In this document: positions 34,296-43,218 of the stretch, one piece after another
How the letters are laid out: the number at the start of each line of letters is the position of its first letter
Position numbering within the stretch: position 1 is the stretch's first letter
Assembly (NCBI RefSeq): GCF_010731635.1
Contig: NZ_AP022583.1
Coordinates: forward strand, 1,178,001-1,242,000
Length of the DNA stretch: 64,000 nucleotides
Source: Mycobacterium noviomagense
GTDB taxonomy: Bacteria; Actinomycetota; Actinomycetes; Mycobacteriales; Mycobacteriaceae
Direction: 5' to 3'
Made by a program: the position numbers and the translations under genes
Notes under the pieces: generated by a model
Told to the model about the DNA's origin: nothing
Databases searched by the model: none
What the model saw: the letters and a program-made list of their open reading frames with translations, nothing else

Positions 34296-37121
34296 TTAGT
34301 GGGCCGAGGCGCCTGGCGAATCGGGGATTTCCCTAACGTTGCGTTGCTTTATCCACTGGCCGAGTTCTGCGCGGGAGCGGATGCCGAGTTTGCGGTAGAC
34401 GCGCGACAGGTTGTGTTCAACGGTTTTGGGACTGATGAACAAAGCGGCTGCGACATCGCGGTTGGTCATGCCGGAGGCCGCGAGTTCGGCCACCCGCTGC
34501 TCGGTGGGTGTCAGCCCAGGGTCGCGGGCGTGGCTGACTTTGGTGCGTGCGAGCTCCGCGCGGGCACGTTCGCCCCACAACGGGGTGCCCATGGCTTCGA
34601 ATGCGCTCAACGCCTCGTGCAGGGTCGCCGCGGCGGCCTCTTTCCTGCGCCGGCGACGCTGGAGTTGGCCGAGCAGCAACTGGGTGCGGGCCCGTTCGAA
34701 CGGCATCGGCAGCCGTTGGTGCTCGGTCATCGCTTGCTGGGCAATCTGTTCGGCGGCGACGACATCACCACGGGCAGCCAACGACATACTGCGGCAGCGC
34801 GCACCGACAGCCAGCATCCAGGCACGGTCGAGCCGACGACCATTACGTTCCAGCGCCTCGATCAGCGGCTCGGCATCGTCAAACTTTCCGAGCGCGATCA
34901 TCGCCTCGACCGCGTCCGGGATGTACCAGGCGCTGAGGATCTCGGTGCCGGGAATGGTGATGAAGACCGACAAGACCGGCTGCAAGGTGGTCAGCGCTTC
35001 GGCGTAGCGACCAAGCGAAACCTCAAGGAACGCCAACGCCATGGCGGGCCAGTAACCGGGCAGCCGGGGCGAGCCGCCTCGCTGGGCGGTCAAGGCTGCA
35101 CGAGCGTCGGCGCGAGCGTCGCGCTCACGCCCGGTGTAGGCGGCGACTGCCGCCCGCACGCTCAACGGAATCACGAGCACGTGGTCACCGCCAAGTTGCT
35201 CGGCTCGCTCCACGGCGTCGTCGGCAGCTTTTGCCGCGTCGCCGAAGCGCCCCTGCCATATGTCGGCCCATACGCTGTATCCGGCAATGGCCACGATGTC
35301 GCCCTCGGCGCCGCGTTCGACGCAGTGCTGCCGTATGGCACGCATCTGGGCGGCGGCTTCTTCTAGCCGACCCGTGCAGGCCAGTATCAGCGCATTAATC
35401 GCGCTGGCGCGGAATGGAATCGGCACGTCAATGTGAGGATCTTCCAGTTCCAGCGCGCGCCGTAGCGCGGCTTCGTCGAACCCTTGGCCGTACGTGAAGC
35501 TCGCGCGCACCCACATCGCGAGCGCCTGACTGGTCAGCGTCGAAATATCCAATCCCTCGGCAACTGTCACCGCTTGCCGCGCGTGTTGCAGTGATTCGCC
35601 GTACTCGTTGGAATTGAGTTGGACAAACGACAACATCAGCAGAGTCTGTACCAGCACCACAGGATTGCTTTTGGCGTCGTCGAGCGCAGCCTCGAGTCGA
35701 TCAGCGGCCTGCAGGAAACTATTGTCGTACATCCGCATTCCGGCAAGTAGATCGAAGGCGATCGCCCGAAGCGGACCCGGCTCCATCGCATCGATGGTCG
35801 GTGCGAGCACCGCTTGGGCTCGCTCGGTATCACCGGCCTGGAAACGGTGCTGGGCCGCCCGGATGCGACGCGATGACGTGTCACCACCGAGCCGGATGGC
35901 CAGCTCGATCAACTCTGCCGCGGCTGCGGGTGCTCCCCGCGCCAGCGCTGCATCGGCGGCTTCGTCAAGAGCCCGAAGCGTTTCCGGATCCGCACGGGTG
36001 GTTGCTAGCCCGAGGTGCCTGGCTCTCAGCTCGGGCAGGGTCACCACGTCGGCTAGCGCCCGATGCATTCTGCGGCGGCGGGCTGGACCAGCGTCGGTGT
36101 ACACACTCCTCGCCAACAACGGGTGAGAAAAGTGCACCCGATTGCCGTCAATCCTGATGATGTCGTGACTTTCGGGCTCTTCGAGTAACTCGACCGTCCG
36201 CTCGACACCTGCGCCGGTGGCCCGCGCCAGCAAGTCCACCGTCGGCTCGGCCGTACAGGCTGCAGCCAGCAACACGTCTCGGGCATCTTCTTCCAGGCGT
36301 CCGATCCGGGCACGCACCAGTCCGGCCAATGTGGCGGGCAACGCCGCGTCAGACTCCGGCGACCGGTTGCCTATCGCACGCGCCAGTTCTAGTGCGTAAA
36401 ACGGGTTGCCCCCGGATAACTCCGCGATGCGCACCATCGTGGGCCGCGGAAACGACCGACCTAGCTTCTCCAGGAACAGCGTGTGTAGTCCGCCAAGCGT
36501 CAACGGACGCACACGGATTCGCTCGACCCCGTTCGGTTTGTTCAGCTGCAGCCACGATGCGTTTTCGATGTCCGACTCGATCCGCTCGGTCAGCAACGCC
36601 CCAACCGGTCCTCGCAGCCGCCGTATGGCGAAGGCGACCACGTTTTTGCTCGACGAATCCAGCCACTGCACATCGTCGATGGCTATCAGCACCGGGGTTG
36701 CTGCCGCGAGGCCCTCGACCACGTTCAAGAAGGCCGCCGCCACCACCCGCTGGTCGGTGGCAGGGCCATCACCGTTGGACCGCAATAGAACCCGCTCCAG
36801 CGCGATGCGCTGCACATCGGGAAGTGCTGTCAAAAGAGCTGATTCGACGTCGCTCAGCAGATCGGCTACCGCTGCGTAGGCCAATATCGACTCCACCTGG
36901 CCTGCCGCGGCTGAGAGCACCCGAAACCCGCGCTCACGGGCCCGCTCGATCGCGGCGAGCCACAGCGTCGTCTTGCCGATGCCGGCCTCACCGTCAATGA
37001 CCAAAACCGACGGCTGCGCCGCCGCTGCAATCAGGAAATCGGCTACCGCCCGGTTCTCGACCGACCGGTTCCCCGCGCCTTCGGCCACGACGCCAATCAT
37101 CGCAGGCGCGTCAACGCACAC
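34296..37121 (-). CDS. Large ATP-binding LuxR-family regulator (LAL type)
   Basis: A 941-residue protein. The N-terminal STAND/AAA-type ATPase has Walker A GEAGIGKTT (44-52) and Walker B LIAIDDVQWLD (145-155). A long helical TPR-like middle runs from about 400 to 860. A C-terminal LuxR HTH (LTPTEQRVAELAASGMTNRDVAAALF, KTVEHNLSRVYRKLG) ends the protein. This is the LAL (MalT-like) class, which needs an inducer and ATP. The start is GTG 37121 or ATG 37100. The last codons contain the GGGAAATCCC element that recurs upstream of the whiB operon, suggesting self-encoded target sites. Inducer unknown. Confidence 0.92.
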   Translation of the reverse strand: MCVDAPAMIGVVAEGAGNRSVENRAVADFLIAAAAQPSVLVIDGEAGIGKTTLWLAAIERARERGFRVLSAAAGQVESILAYAAVADLLSDVESALLTALPDVQRIALERVLLRSNGDGPATDQRVVAAAFLNVVEGLAAATPVLIAIDDVQWLDSSSKNVVAFAIRRLRGPVGALLTERIESDIENASWLQLNKPNGVERIRVRPLTLGGLHTLFLEKLGRSFPRPTMVRIAELSGGNPFYALELARAIGNRSPESDAALPATLAGLVRARIGRLEEDARDVLLAAACTAEPTVDLLARATGAGVERTVELLEEPESHDIIRIDGNRVHFSHPLLARSVYTDAGPARRRRMHRALADVVTLPELRARHLGLATTRADPETLRALDEAADAALARGAPAAAAELIELAIRLGGDTSSRRIRAAQHRFQAGDTERAQAVLAPTIDAMEPGPLRAIAFDLLAGMRMYDNSFLQAADRLEAALDDAKSNPVVLVQTLLMLSFVQLNSNEYGESLQHARQAVTVAEGLDISTLTSQALAMWVRASFTYGQGFDEAALRRALELEDPHIDVPIPFRASAINALILACTGRLEEAAAQMRAIRQHCVERGAEGDIVAIAGYSVWADIWQGRFGDAAKAADDAVERAEQLGGDHVLVIPLSVRAAVAAYTGRERDARADARAALTAQRGGSPRLPGYWPAMALAFLEVSLGRYAEALTTLQPVLSVFITIPGTEILSAWYIPDAVEAMIALGKFDDAEPLIEALERNGRRLDRAWMLAVGARCRSMSLAARGDVVAAEQIAQQAMTEHQRLPMPFERARTQLLLGQLQRRRRRKEAAAATLHEALSAFEAMGTPLWGERARAELARTKVSHARDPGLTPTEQRVAELAASGMTNRDVAAALFISPKTVEHNLSRVYRKLGIRSRAELGQWIKQRNVREIPDSPGASAH
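34318..34338 (-). promoter_or_regulatory. Shared element copy 1, inside the LuxR gene end
   Basis: The coding strand reads CGTTAGGGAAATCCCCGATTC, with the dyad GGGA-AA-TCCC. It lies within the last codons of the LuxR-type gene, 33 nt before the start of the DUF4242-like gene. A 19/21 match recurs at 33947-33968. The duplication upstream of two adjacent transcription units argues for a regulatory site rather than chance. Confidence 0.55.
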
Positions 37122-37211
37122 GTCACTTCATGGGCCGCTTCGGCTATCGCCGCCACCATTTGGACGGTGCGTCGGTATTCCTTGGACAGATGCCAAATAG
37201 CCGTTGGTGAC

Positions 37212-37904
37212 TCAGATGTAGTAGGTCTCGTGCCCGGTCGGATAGCCGCCGCCGTCGGTGGCGATATGAACGTGGTCGTAGTGGTTGGCGGTTTCCGAGC
37301 CGGAGTCCGGTGTCCAATTCGGCGCACCGATCCCCGGGTAGAAGGCCTGCCTCCAGATCACGTGGATCACTCCCCAGCGTTTCGCATTCGCCAAGGCAAG
37401 GCCAGCGATCTGGTTACCCAGCTCAATCCCGTCGGGGCTGTGGAAGTTCGGGATCATCACATCGATCGCCAACCCGTTGGGGTGCCACGGCAAGGGATCT
37501 TGCCGGTACCCGCCGATGGTCGTGATCTGGGGAAACAGCACGCTAATTGCACGCGCCACGCGAATAGTGTGGACCTGTAACCCCTGCTCCGGCGCAATGC
37601 CGGCTGGTAAGGCAAACAGGAACTGCTGGGCGGTGGTTGGCGCACTTGCTGCCAGCATTTCTCTCTCCGCGGCAGTGGCGATGTGCGGCGCGCCGGCCGG
37701 CACAGGTTTCGGATCTTTCGGCGTTGTTGCCGGGATTCCAGCCGCGCTGGTTGGCGCAGCCGCCTGGCCCGGCGGGATGGCAACGCAGCAAGGATGCTTC
37801 GCGCCTTGAGCGATGAAAATGGTGGCCGAGACAGCAAGGGAGGCCGCGAATGCCAACCAGCGCCCTCGGCCGTTGGCTAGCAGGTCTCTGCTCACGGACA
37901 GCAC
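37212..37904 (-). CDS. Exported M15-like (VanY/MepA-type) metallopeptidase-fold protein
   Basis: A 230-residue protein starting at GTG 37904 (VLSVSRDLLANGRGRW); a longer frame upstream lacks support. It has a membrane anchor or signal WLAFAASLAVSATIFIAQG and a Pro/Ala-rich linker. The C-terminal domain has WHPNGLAIDV and NHYDHVHIA, which match the zinc ligand pattern HxxGxAxD...HxxH of D-Ala-D-Ala peptidases (ARB_07466 C-terminal type). It probably acts on peptidoglycan outside the membrane. It lies near a DUF1906 Tat protein and an LCP ligase, all envelope genes. Confidence 0.75.
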   Translation of the reverse strand: MLSVSRDLLANGRGRWLAFAASLAVSATIFIAQGAKHPCCVAIPPGQAAAPTSAAGIPATTPKDPKPVPAGAPHIATAAEREMLAASAPTTAQQFLFALPAGIAPEQGLQVHTIRVARAISVLFPQITTIGGYRQDPLPWHPNGLAIDVMIPNFHSPDGIELGNQIAGLALANAKRWGVIHVIWRQAFYPGIGAPNWTPDSGSETANHYDHVHIATDGGGYPTGHETYYI

Positions 37905-38014
37905 CTTACTGTCGTGTTCGAATCGGTGTGGCCGTTTTAGCGAGCTCTTAGTTGCAGGTAGACGACACTTTCGGCGTCGAAGCCAAGTGTCTTGACGCAT
38001 TGCGATCACGCTGG

Positions 38015-38827
38015 CTACCGACGGTCCAAATCCCACTGCCCGAAATCGGTCGCCAGGACGTCGTCAACATCCACGTGGGTGCCGCCCAGCAACGGGCCAG
38101 GGCTCGACGGGGTGTTGACCACCGACTGGTAAAGCACCGCGGCCGGTTCGCGCTCACCATGAGACCATGCGGTCGTCTGCCATGCCCACGAATGTCCCGC
38201 AGTGGTCGAGCGGCCCACGACGCCGTCTTTGATCGCCCACCCACATACCCGGGAATGCCCATAGATGCCGGTGCGTCCCACACCGATTACCGAGTTGATC
38301 CCCCGAAACCATTCGGCGCCAATGCTTTTCCAGGTGTTGGAGTCGATATCCTCGTCAATGCTGAAGAAGATCGGTGCTGAATCACCACCGCCGGCTGCAG
38401 CGTGCAGCCCTTGCGCGGTCTGTGCGTCTGCCACCCCGCCTTGGTATCCGCGGGTGTAGTCCGACGGGTCAGGCCAACCGGGCTTGCCGTATTGGTAATT
38501 GCTGACGATGTGAAGTCCCGCTGCGCGCAGCGCGTCCGCGTATTGGCGGGTGACGGGTTTGAAGTCGAAGTTCGCCCCGGGCCGCGACTCAGCCACATAG
38601 ACCACTGCCCCGTCGTAGCCCGCCGCTTTGATCTGATCCGCGGGCACCAAGTGCTCGGTGAAGTCGATCAATTTACCGTTGGCGGCTGCCGCCTTGTGTC
38701 CGTCGAGTGTCGCGGCCAGCGTGCCTACGCCAAGCAAAACTGGTGCGGCCGAGGCATATTTGAGGACCTCGCGTCGGGAAACGGATCGCTGTCCGCCGCG
38801 TCCAAATGGCGCGGTCGAATCGTGCAC
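38015..38827 (-). CDS. Tat-exported DUF1906 (Rv2525c-like) glycoside-hydrolase-fold protein
   Basis: A 270-residue protein with a twin-arginine signal, SRREVLKYASAAPVLLGVG, then a DUF1906 domain of TIM-barrel glycoside-hydrolase-like type: GYDGAVVYVAESRPG, YADALRAAGLHIVSNYQYG, PIFFSIDEDID and WAWQTTAWSHG. Acidic residues in FSIDEDID could be catalytic. Rv2525c of M. tuberculosis is a known Tat substrate with this fold linked to cell-wall and beta-lactam phenotypes. GTG 38827 is chosen as start. It is a paralogue or relative of Rv2525c. Confidence 0.87.
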   Translation of the reverse strand: MHDSTAPFGRGGQRSVSRREVLKYASAAPVLLGVGTLAATLDGHKAAAANGKLIDFTEHLVPADQIKAAGYDGAVVYVAESRPGANFDFKPVTRQYADALRAAGLHIVSNYQYGKPGWPDPSDYTRGYQGGVADAQTAQGLHAAAGGGDSAPIFFSIDEDIDSNTWKSIGAEWFRGINSVIGVGRTGIYGHSRVCGWAIKDGVVGRSTTAGHSWAWQTTAWSHGEREPAAVLYQSVVNTPSSPGPLLGGTHVDVDDVLATDFGQWDLDRR

Positions 38828-38890
38828 CGCGCGATGGTAACAAAATGAGGCTTGGTGCAACCGCACGTCATCGAGAAAAGGAGTGAGCCG

Positions 38891-39358
38891 ATGGATGAAC
38901 AGCGGCCACCGTTTCCGCCCTTCGACCTACACAGCGCCACCGAGAAAGTCCAAGCCGCAGAAGACGCCTGGAATACCCGCGACCCCCACAAGGTCAGCCT
39001 GGCCTACACCCGCGACAGCGTGTGGCGTAACCGGGACGTGTTCGTCACCGGCCGTGACCAGATCGTCGAATTCCTCACCGCCAAGTGGCAACGAGAACTC
39101 GACTACGCGCTACGCAAAAGCCTGTGGGACTTCCGCGGCAACCGCATCGCGGTGCGATTCCAGTACGAATGTCACGACGCCACCGACCAGTGGTGGCGCA
39201 GCTACGGCAACGAACTGTGGGAGTTCGACGACAACGGGTTGATGCTCCGCCGCGAAGCCAGCATCAACGACGTTCCCATCGAGGAGTCGGAGCGCCGCTA
39301 CTTCGGCCCTCGCCCCGCCGACGAACGCGGACCCGGGTACGACATCCCGCTGCGCTGA
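38891..39358 (+). CDS. DUF1348 NTF2-like protein
   Basis: A 155-residue protein of the nuclear-transport-factor-2-like DUF1348 family: [67 protein letters not shown] and [16 protein letters not shown]. Members are widespread and have no proven reaction. The ATG at 38891 follows AAAGGAGTGAGCCG. It is divergent from the DUF1906 gene with 63 bp between. Confidence 0.87.
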   Translation: MDEQRPPFPPFDLHSATEKVQAAEDAWNTRDPHKVSLAYTRDSVWRNRDVFVTGRDQIVEFLTAKWQRELDYALRKSLWDFRGNRIAVRFQYECHDATDQWWRSYGNELWEFDDNGLMLRREASINDVPIEESERRYFGPRPADERGPGYDIPLR

Positions 39359-39378
39359 CCTCGTTCCGTCCGGGCCGA

Positions 39379-39390
39379 TAATGTGAACGC
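39379..39390 (+). promoter_or_regulatory. Likely leaderless promoter of the small membrane protein
   Basis: TAATGT (39379-39384) is a TAnnnT -10 box followed by 6 nt and the ATG at 39391. No Shine-Dalgarno sequence precedes the start, which is consistent with a leaderless mRNA. Confidence 0.45.
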
Positions 39391-39882
39391 ATGATGCGCG
39401 GCAGCCGGCGCTGGACTCCATTGGCATTAGCCACGACGGGCTTCGCCTGCTATAGCGCCGTGATGCTGGTGCTGGAGCGGCGCATGCGCCGCACCGGTGG
39501 GCCCGGCATCATCCCGTTCGAGTTGGCAGGCAACGCGCAGCGCGCCGAGCGGATCATGTCCGCCTGGGGCGAGGACGGGCGGCGCGCCGCCCGGTGGTCG
39601 TTGTGGCTCGACTTCGGCTACATGCTGACCTACGGCGCGATGACGGCGCTGCTGGTCGACGGTGCACGTCGCCGACGCGCCCACAGCGCCGCACTACCCC
39701 TGCTGGTTGTCCCGGCCGTTGCCGCAGATGCGGTCGAGGGCGTGTCGTTGCTTAACGTCCTCTCGGAGTCCGCTGTCGCGGATAACGCGCGTCGGGCCAA
39801 AGCTGCCGCCCTGGTCAAATTCGGCGTCCTCATCGGCACGCTGGGTTACGTACTCGCTGGCTGGTTGGCACCGGGTTATTGA
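39391..39882 (+). CDS. Conserved small integral membrane protein
   Basis: A 163-residue protein with about four hydrophobic segments: PLALATTGFACYSAVMLVL, DFGYMLTYGAMTALLV, ALPLLVVPAVAADAVEGVSLL and FGVLIGTLGYVLAGWLAPG. No known domain is recognised. A charged loop (NAQRAERIMSAWGEDGRRAAR) sits between segments 1 and 2. It precedes the LCP ligase by 128 bp on the same strand. Function unknown. Confidence 0.75.
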   Translation: MMRGSRRWTPLALATTGFACYSAVMLVLERRMRRTGGPGIIPFELAGNAQRAERIMSAWGEDGRRAARWSLWLDFGYMLTYGAMTALLVDGARRRRAHSAALPLLVVPAVAADAVEGVSLLNVLSESAVADNARRAKAAALVKFGVLIGTLGYVLAGWLAPGY

Positions 39883-40010
39883 CGCTGCGGCTCCCTGTGA
39901 GCACAGGCTTCGCCGCACGCTGCCCCATACTGGAGGTCAAGAAGCGAGCGTCATCATCGCAGTCGCGGCCGCCGGACCGGCGGGACGCTCCGGGCAGAGT
40001 CGAGGTTGTC

Positions 40011-41546
40011 GTGGCCAAACGAGCGGGCGGTAGAGCTCGCCATCGTGCGACTCCGGTGCGCTCCCAGCTGCGCCGGAGGCTGGCCCGTGGCTGCCTGGCG
40101 CTGGTCTCCGTCGCAGCGGTGCTGCTGACCGGTGCGGGCTGGTGGGTGGCTCACGGCGCGCTGGGCGGGATCACTGTTTCGCAGGCGCTGGGTTCTGAGG
40201 ACCCTCGCTCCAGCGGCGGGGCGATGAACATCCTGCTCATCGGACTGGACTCGCGGAAAGACCAGGACGGCAACGACCTGCCGTGGGCGATATTGAAGCA
40301 CCTGCATGCCGGAGATTCCGATGCCGGCGGCTACAACACCAACACCTTGATCCTGGTTCACGTCGGCGCCGATGACCGAGTGGTCGCCTTCTCGATCCCC
40401 CGCGACGACTGGGTGCCGTTCAGCGGGGTGCCGGGATACAACCACATCAAGATCAAGGAGGCGTACGGGCTCACCAAGCAATACGTCGAGCAGAAGCTCG
40501 TCGACAAAGGATTCGGCGACCAAAAGGAACTCGAGACCAAAGGCCGCGAAGCCGGCCGGGCGGCGACCTTACGGGCGGTGCGCAACCTCACCGGTGTACC
40601 GATCGACTACTTCGCCGAGGTCAACCTGGCTGGCTTCTACGACCTCACCCAGAGCTTGGGCGGCGTACGGGTGTGCCTCAAGCACGCCGTCTACGACGAG
40701 TATTCCGGCGCCGACTTCCCCGCGGGCCGCCAGACGCTCAACGCCGAGCAGGCACTGTCGTTTGTCAGGCAGCGCCACGGCCTGGAAAACGGTGACCTCG
40801 ACCGCACGCATCGCCAGCAGGCATTCTTGTCCGCGGTTGTGCGCCAGCTGCAGGATTCCGGCACCCTCACCGACCTGAGCAAGCTCAAGAGCTTGATCGC
40901 GGTGGCCCGTAAAGACATCGTGCTGTCCGCCGGCTGGGACGAGAACCAGTTCCGCCGCGTAGCCGCGCTTGCCGGCAGCAACGTCGAATACCGGACCCTG
41001 CCCGTGGTGCGTTACGACAACATCGACGGTCAAGACGTCAACATCGTCGACCCGGCCGCGATCAAGCGCGAGGTGGCGGCGGCGTTCGGCACCAGTGAGT
41101 CCACCACTCCTACCACCAGCACGCCGAACCCGGCCACCGTCGTCGACGTCGTCAACGCGGGCAGTGTCTCCGGAACGGCCAGCAAGGTGTCGCGCACCCT
41201 GCGCCAACACGGCTACACCGCCGGCCAGGTACGCGACCGGGCCCGCGGCGAACCTACCGACACCACACTCACTTACGGTGCGGGCGCGGCAACCGACGCG
41301 CACACCGTCGCCGAGCTACTGGGCATCGACGCGCCAGACCACGCCGATAAAACATTGAGTCCCAACCGGATACGTGTGATTCTCGGGGACGACTACACGC
41401 TGCCGTCGTCGTCACCCTCCGATGAGACGACAACAAGCTCAACGCTTTCCGGCTCTTATTACAAGTCACACGCCGCCACCTCGACCGAGCCGACGCCGGA
41501 TCGGGGCGCACCGATCGACGGCGGTGGCGTGCCCTGCGTGAACTAA
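40011..41546 (+). CDS. LytR-CpsA-Psr (LCP) family cell-wall ligase, CpsA2-like
   Basis: A 511-residue type II membrane protein. After a basic cytoplasmic tail comes one TM helix (LALVSVAAVLLTGAGWWV), then the LCP domain (MNILLIGLDSR, NTNTLILVHV, FSIPRDDWV, LNAEQALSFVRQRH, DLDRTHRQQ) with conserved Arg and Asp residues for pyrophosphate and Mg. A LytR_C domain (VVDVVNAGSVSGTASKV) follows, then a Ser/Thr-rich tail. Family members attach arabinogalactan to peptidoglycan. The length fits Rv3484 (CpsA2). GTG 40011 is used because GAGG lies about 9 nt upstream. It converges on the hydrolase gene with a 4-bp overlap. Confidence 0.93.
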   Translation: MAKRAGGRARHRATPVRSQLRRRLARGCLALVSVAAVLLTGAGWWVAHGALGGITVSQALGSEDPRSSGGAMNILLIGLDSRKDQDGNDLPWAILKHLHAGDSDAGGYNTNTLILVHVGADDRVVAFSIPRDDWVPFSGVPGYNHIKIKEAYGLTKQYVEQKLVDKGFGDQKELETKGREAGRAATLRAVRNLTGVPIDYFAEVNLAGFYDLTQSLGGVRVCLKHAVYDEYSGADFPAGRQTLNAEQALSFVRQRHGLENGDLDRTHRQQAFLSAVVRQLQDSGTLTDLSKLKSLIAVARKDIVLSAGWDENQFRRVAALAGSNVEYRTLPVVRYDNIDGQDVNIVDPAAIKREVAAAFGTSESTTPTTSTPNPATVVDVVNAGSVSGTASKVSRTLRQHGYTAGQVRDRARGEPTDTTLTYGAGAATDAHTVAELLGIDAPDHADKTLSPNRIRVILGDDYTLPSSSPSDETTTSSTLSGSYYKSHAATSTEPTPDRGAPIDGGGVPCVN

Positions 41547-42409
41547 GCAGCCTTACGGGTCAAAAAGCCCAGAACGACGCTGACGAACGCGTCTTTCGCT
41601 TCGATCATCGTCCAGTGCCCGCAGTTGGGAAATACGTGTAGCTCCGCATTCGGGATGGTCTGCATCGGAATCAGCGCCATGTCCAGCGGACTCACCCTGT
41701 CGTCGCGGCCCCAGGTGATCAACGTCGGCGCCTTGAGCCGATGCATGATGGCCCAGGGTTGCGGTGCCTTCGACGCTTCCATGGCCTTGGTCATCTGAGC
41801 GAATGAGTCCTTGGAGTACATCCGCCGGGCGGCGCCCAGAGTCGCGGGGTCGGTGGCGTGGCGCCAGCGCTCCTCGATCAGTTCCTCGGTGACCACCGCC
41901 GGGTCATACACCATCGAATGCAGCCAGCGGATCAGCCGCTCGCGGCTGGGATCCTCGGTGAACTCCTGTAGCAGCCGAATGCCTTCGGGCGGGCCGGGAC
42001 TGAAGACGTTGCGGCCGATGCCGCCGATGGTCACCAGACGCCGCACCCGCTCGGGGTTGGCGATCGCATAGTTGATCGCGACCGCGCCACCCATCGAGTT
42101 GCCGACAATGTCGAGCGCGTCAAGCCCCAGTGCATCGACGAACCGCACCACCGCATCGAACGCGGTGAGCATGGGATGCCCACCGAAGTCGTCGCTGACC
42201 CCAAAGCCAGGGAATTCCAAGACCAGGCAGCGGAATTGCTCGGCGAACTCGCCGAGCACTCCACGAAAGTTGCGCCACCCCGTCACGCCCGGGCCAGATC
42301 CGTGCAGCATCAACAGCGGCGGCCCATCGCCGGCTTCGTGATAGCGCAACGTGCCAGGTTCAGTGGCGATCTCGCGAAGCGTGGCGTCATAGTCCACATC
42401 CACGCTCAT
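41543..42409 (-). CDS. Meta-cleavage product hydrolase (HsaD/BphD-like)
   Basis: A 288-residue alpha/beta hydrolase of the carbon-carbon bond hydrolase group. The oxyanion motif is LLMLHGSGPGVTGWRNF, the nucleophile Ser105 lies in GNSMGGA, Asp237 in WGRDDRVSP and His265 in NCGHW. Such enzymes cleave ring-opened 2-hydroxy-6-keto-dienoates, for example 4,9-DSHA in cholesterol breakdown. It is the last gene of the BVMO-SDR-hydrolase operon (ATGA overlap with the SDR). The HsaA-like and extradiol dioxygenase genes lie nearby, completing a meta-cleavage set. Confidence 0.85.
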   Translation of the reverse strand: MSVDVDYDATLREIATEPGTLRYHEAGDGPPLLMLHGSGPGVTGWRNFRGVLGEFAEQFRCLVLEFPGFGVSDDFGGHPMLTAFDAVVRFVDALGLDALDIVGNSMGGAVAINYAIANPERVRRLVTIGGIGRNVFSPGPPEGIRLLQEFTEDPSRERLIRWLHSMVYDPAVVTEELIEERWRHATDPATLGAARRMYSKDSFAQMTKAMEASKAPQPWAIMHRLKAPTLITWGRDDRVSPLDMALIPMQTIPNAELHVFPNCGHWTMIEAKDAFVSVVLGFLTRKAA

Positions 42410-43197
42410 GCGTGGGTACCACCGTCGATCCGGATTTCGGTGCCGGTGATAAACGCGCCGTCCTCGGACACCAACATGGCGACCACTCCGGCCACAGCTG
42501 CCGGAGCGGCCATCGGGGCTCCACTGGATTCCAGAGTGGTCGCCAAAATCGGCGAGAGCCGGCCGAACAGTGACCAGTCCGAGTCAGCGGGGAGGTATCC
42601 CGCTGTGGCGTCGGTGATTCCGGACTTGATGCTGCCCGGCGCCACGGACACCGCACGCAGCCCTTTACTGGCGTACTCGAGTGCGAGCGCATGGGTGAAC
42701 GACTGGATGCCGCCCTTGCTCGCGGCGTAGGCCGCCATGTAAGGGTGCGCGAAAGACGCTGACGTGGAGCTGAAGTTCACGATGGTACTGCGCGGGTTTT
42801 TCAGCAGCGCCGGAAGCGACTCGCGCACCACGAGGAAGGTTCCGGTCAGGTTGACGTTGATGATCTGGTTCCACAGTTCCGTGCTGGTCTGGTGCGTGTG
42901 TGAGGCTCGCAGCATGCCGGCCGCGTTGACCAGTGAGTCCAGGCCGCCCAGGGCCTCGACGGCCTGCTGCACGCCCTGCACTACCGACTTCTCGTCGCCG
43001 ACGTTCATCTCCACCGTGGTGAGGCGCTCACCCGACCCGGCTTCCTGAGCCTGGGCGCGGGTCTTCTCCAAACCGTCCACCGCGATGTCGGCGCCGACCA
43101 CCGCCGCGCCCTCGTCCAGCAGCCGCAGCACGGTGGCCTGCCCGATGCCCGAAGCCGCGCCGGTTATGAGGATGCGGTTTCCCTCAAGTCGCTTCAT
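42406..43197 (-). CDS. Short-chain dehydrogenase/reductase
   Basis: A 263-residue classical SDR: ITGAASGIGQATVLRLLDEGA, VVGADIA (Asp, so NAD), NAAG, Ser in NFSSTSASF, catalytic YAASKGG and C-terminal GTEIRIDGG. It lies 21 bp after the BVMO gene and overlaps the hydrolase gene, so all three share a transcript. It may oxidise the alcohol that the BVMO needs as a ketone; this is pathway inference. Confidence 0.9.
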   Translation of the reverse strand: MKRLEGNRILITGAASGIGQATVLRLLDEGAAVVGADIAVDGLEKTRAQAQEAGSGERLTTVEMNVGDEKSVVQGVQQAVEALGGLDSLVNAAGMLRASHTHQTSTELWNQIINVNLTGTFLVVRESLPALLKNPRSTIVNFSSTSASFAHPYMAAYAASKGGIQSFTHALALEYASKGLRAVSVAPGSIKSGITDATAGYLPADSDWSLFGRLSPILATTLESSGAPMAAPAAVAGVVAMLVSEDGAFITGTEIRIDGGTHA

Positions 43198-43218
43198 CTC
43201 TACTCCCGTCTGGCCACT

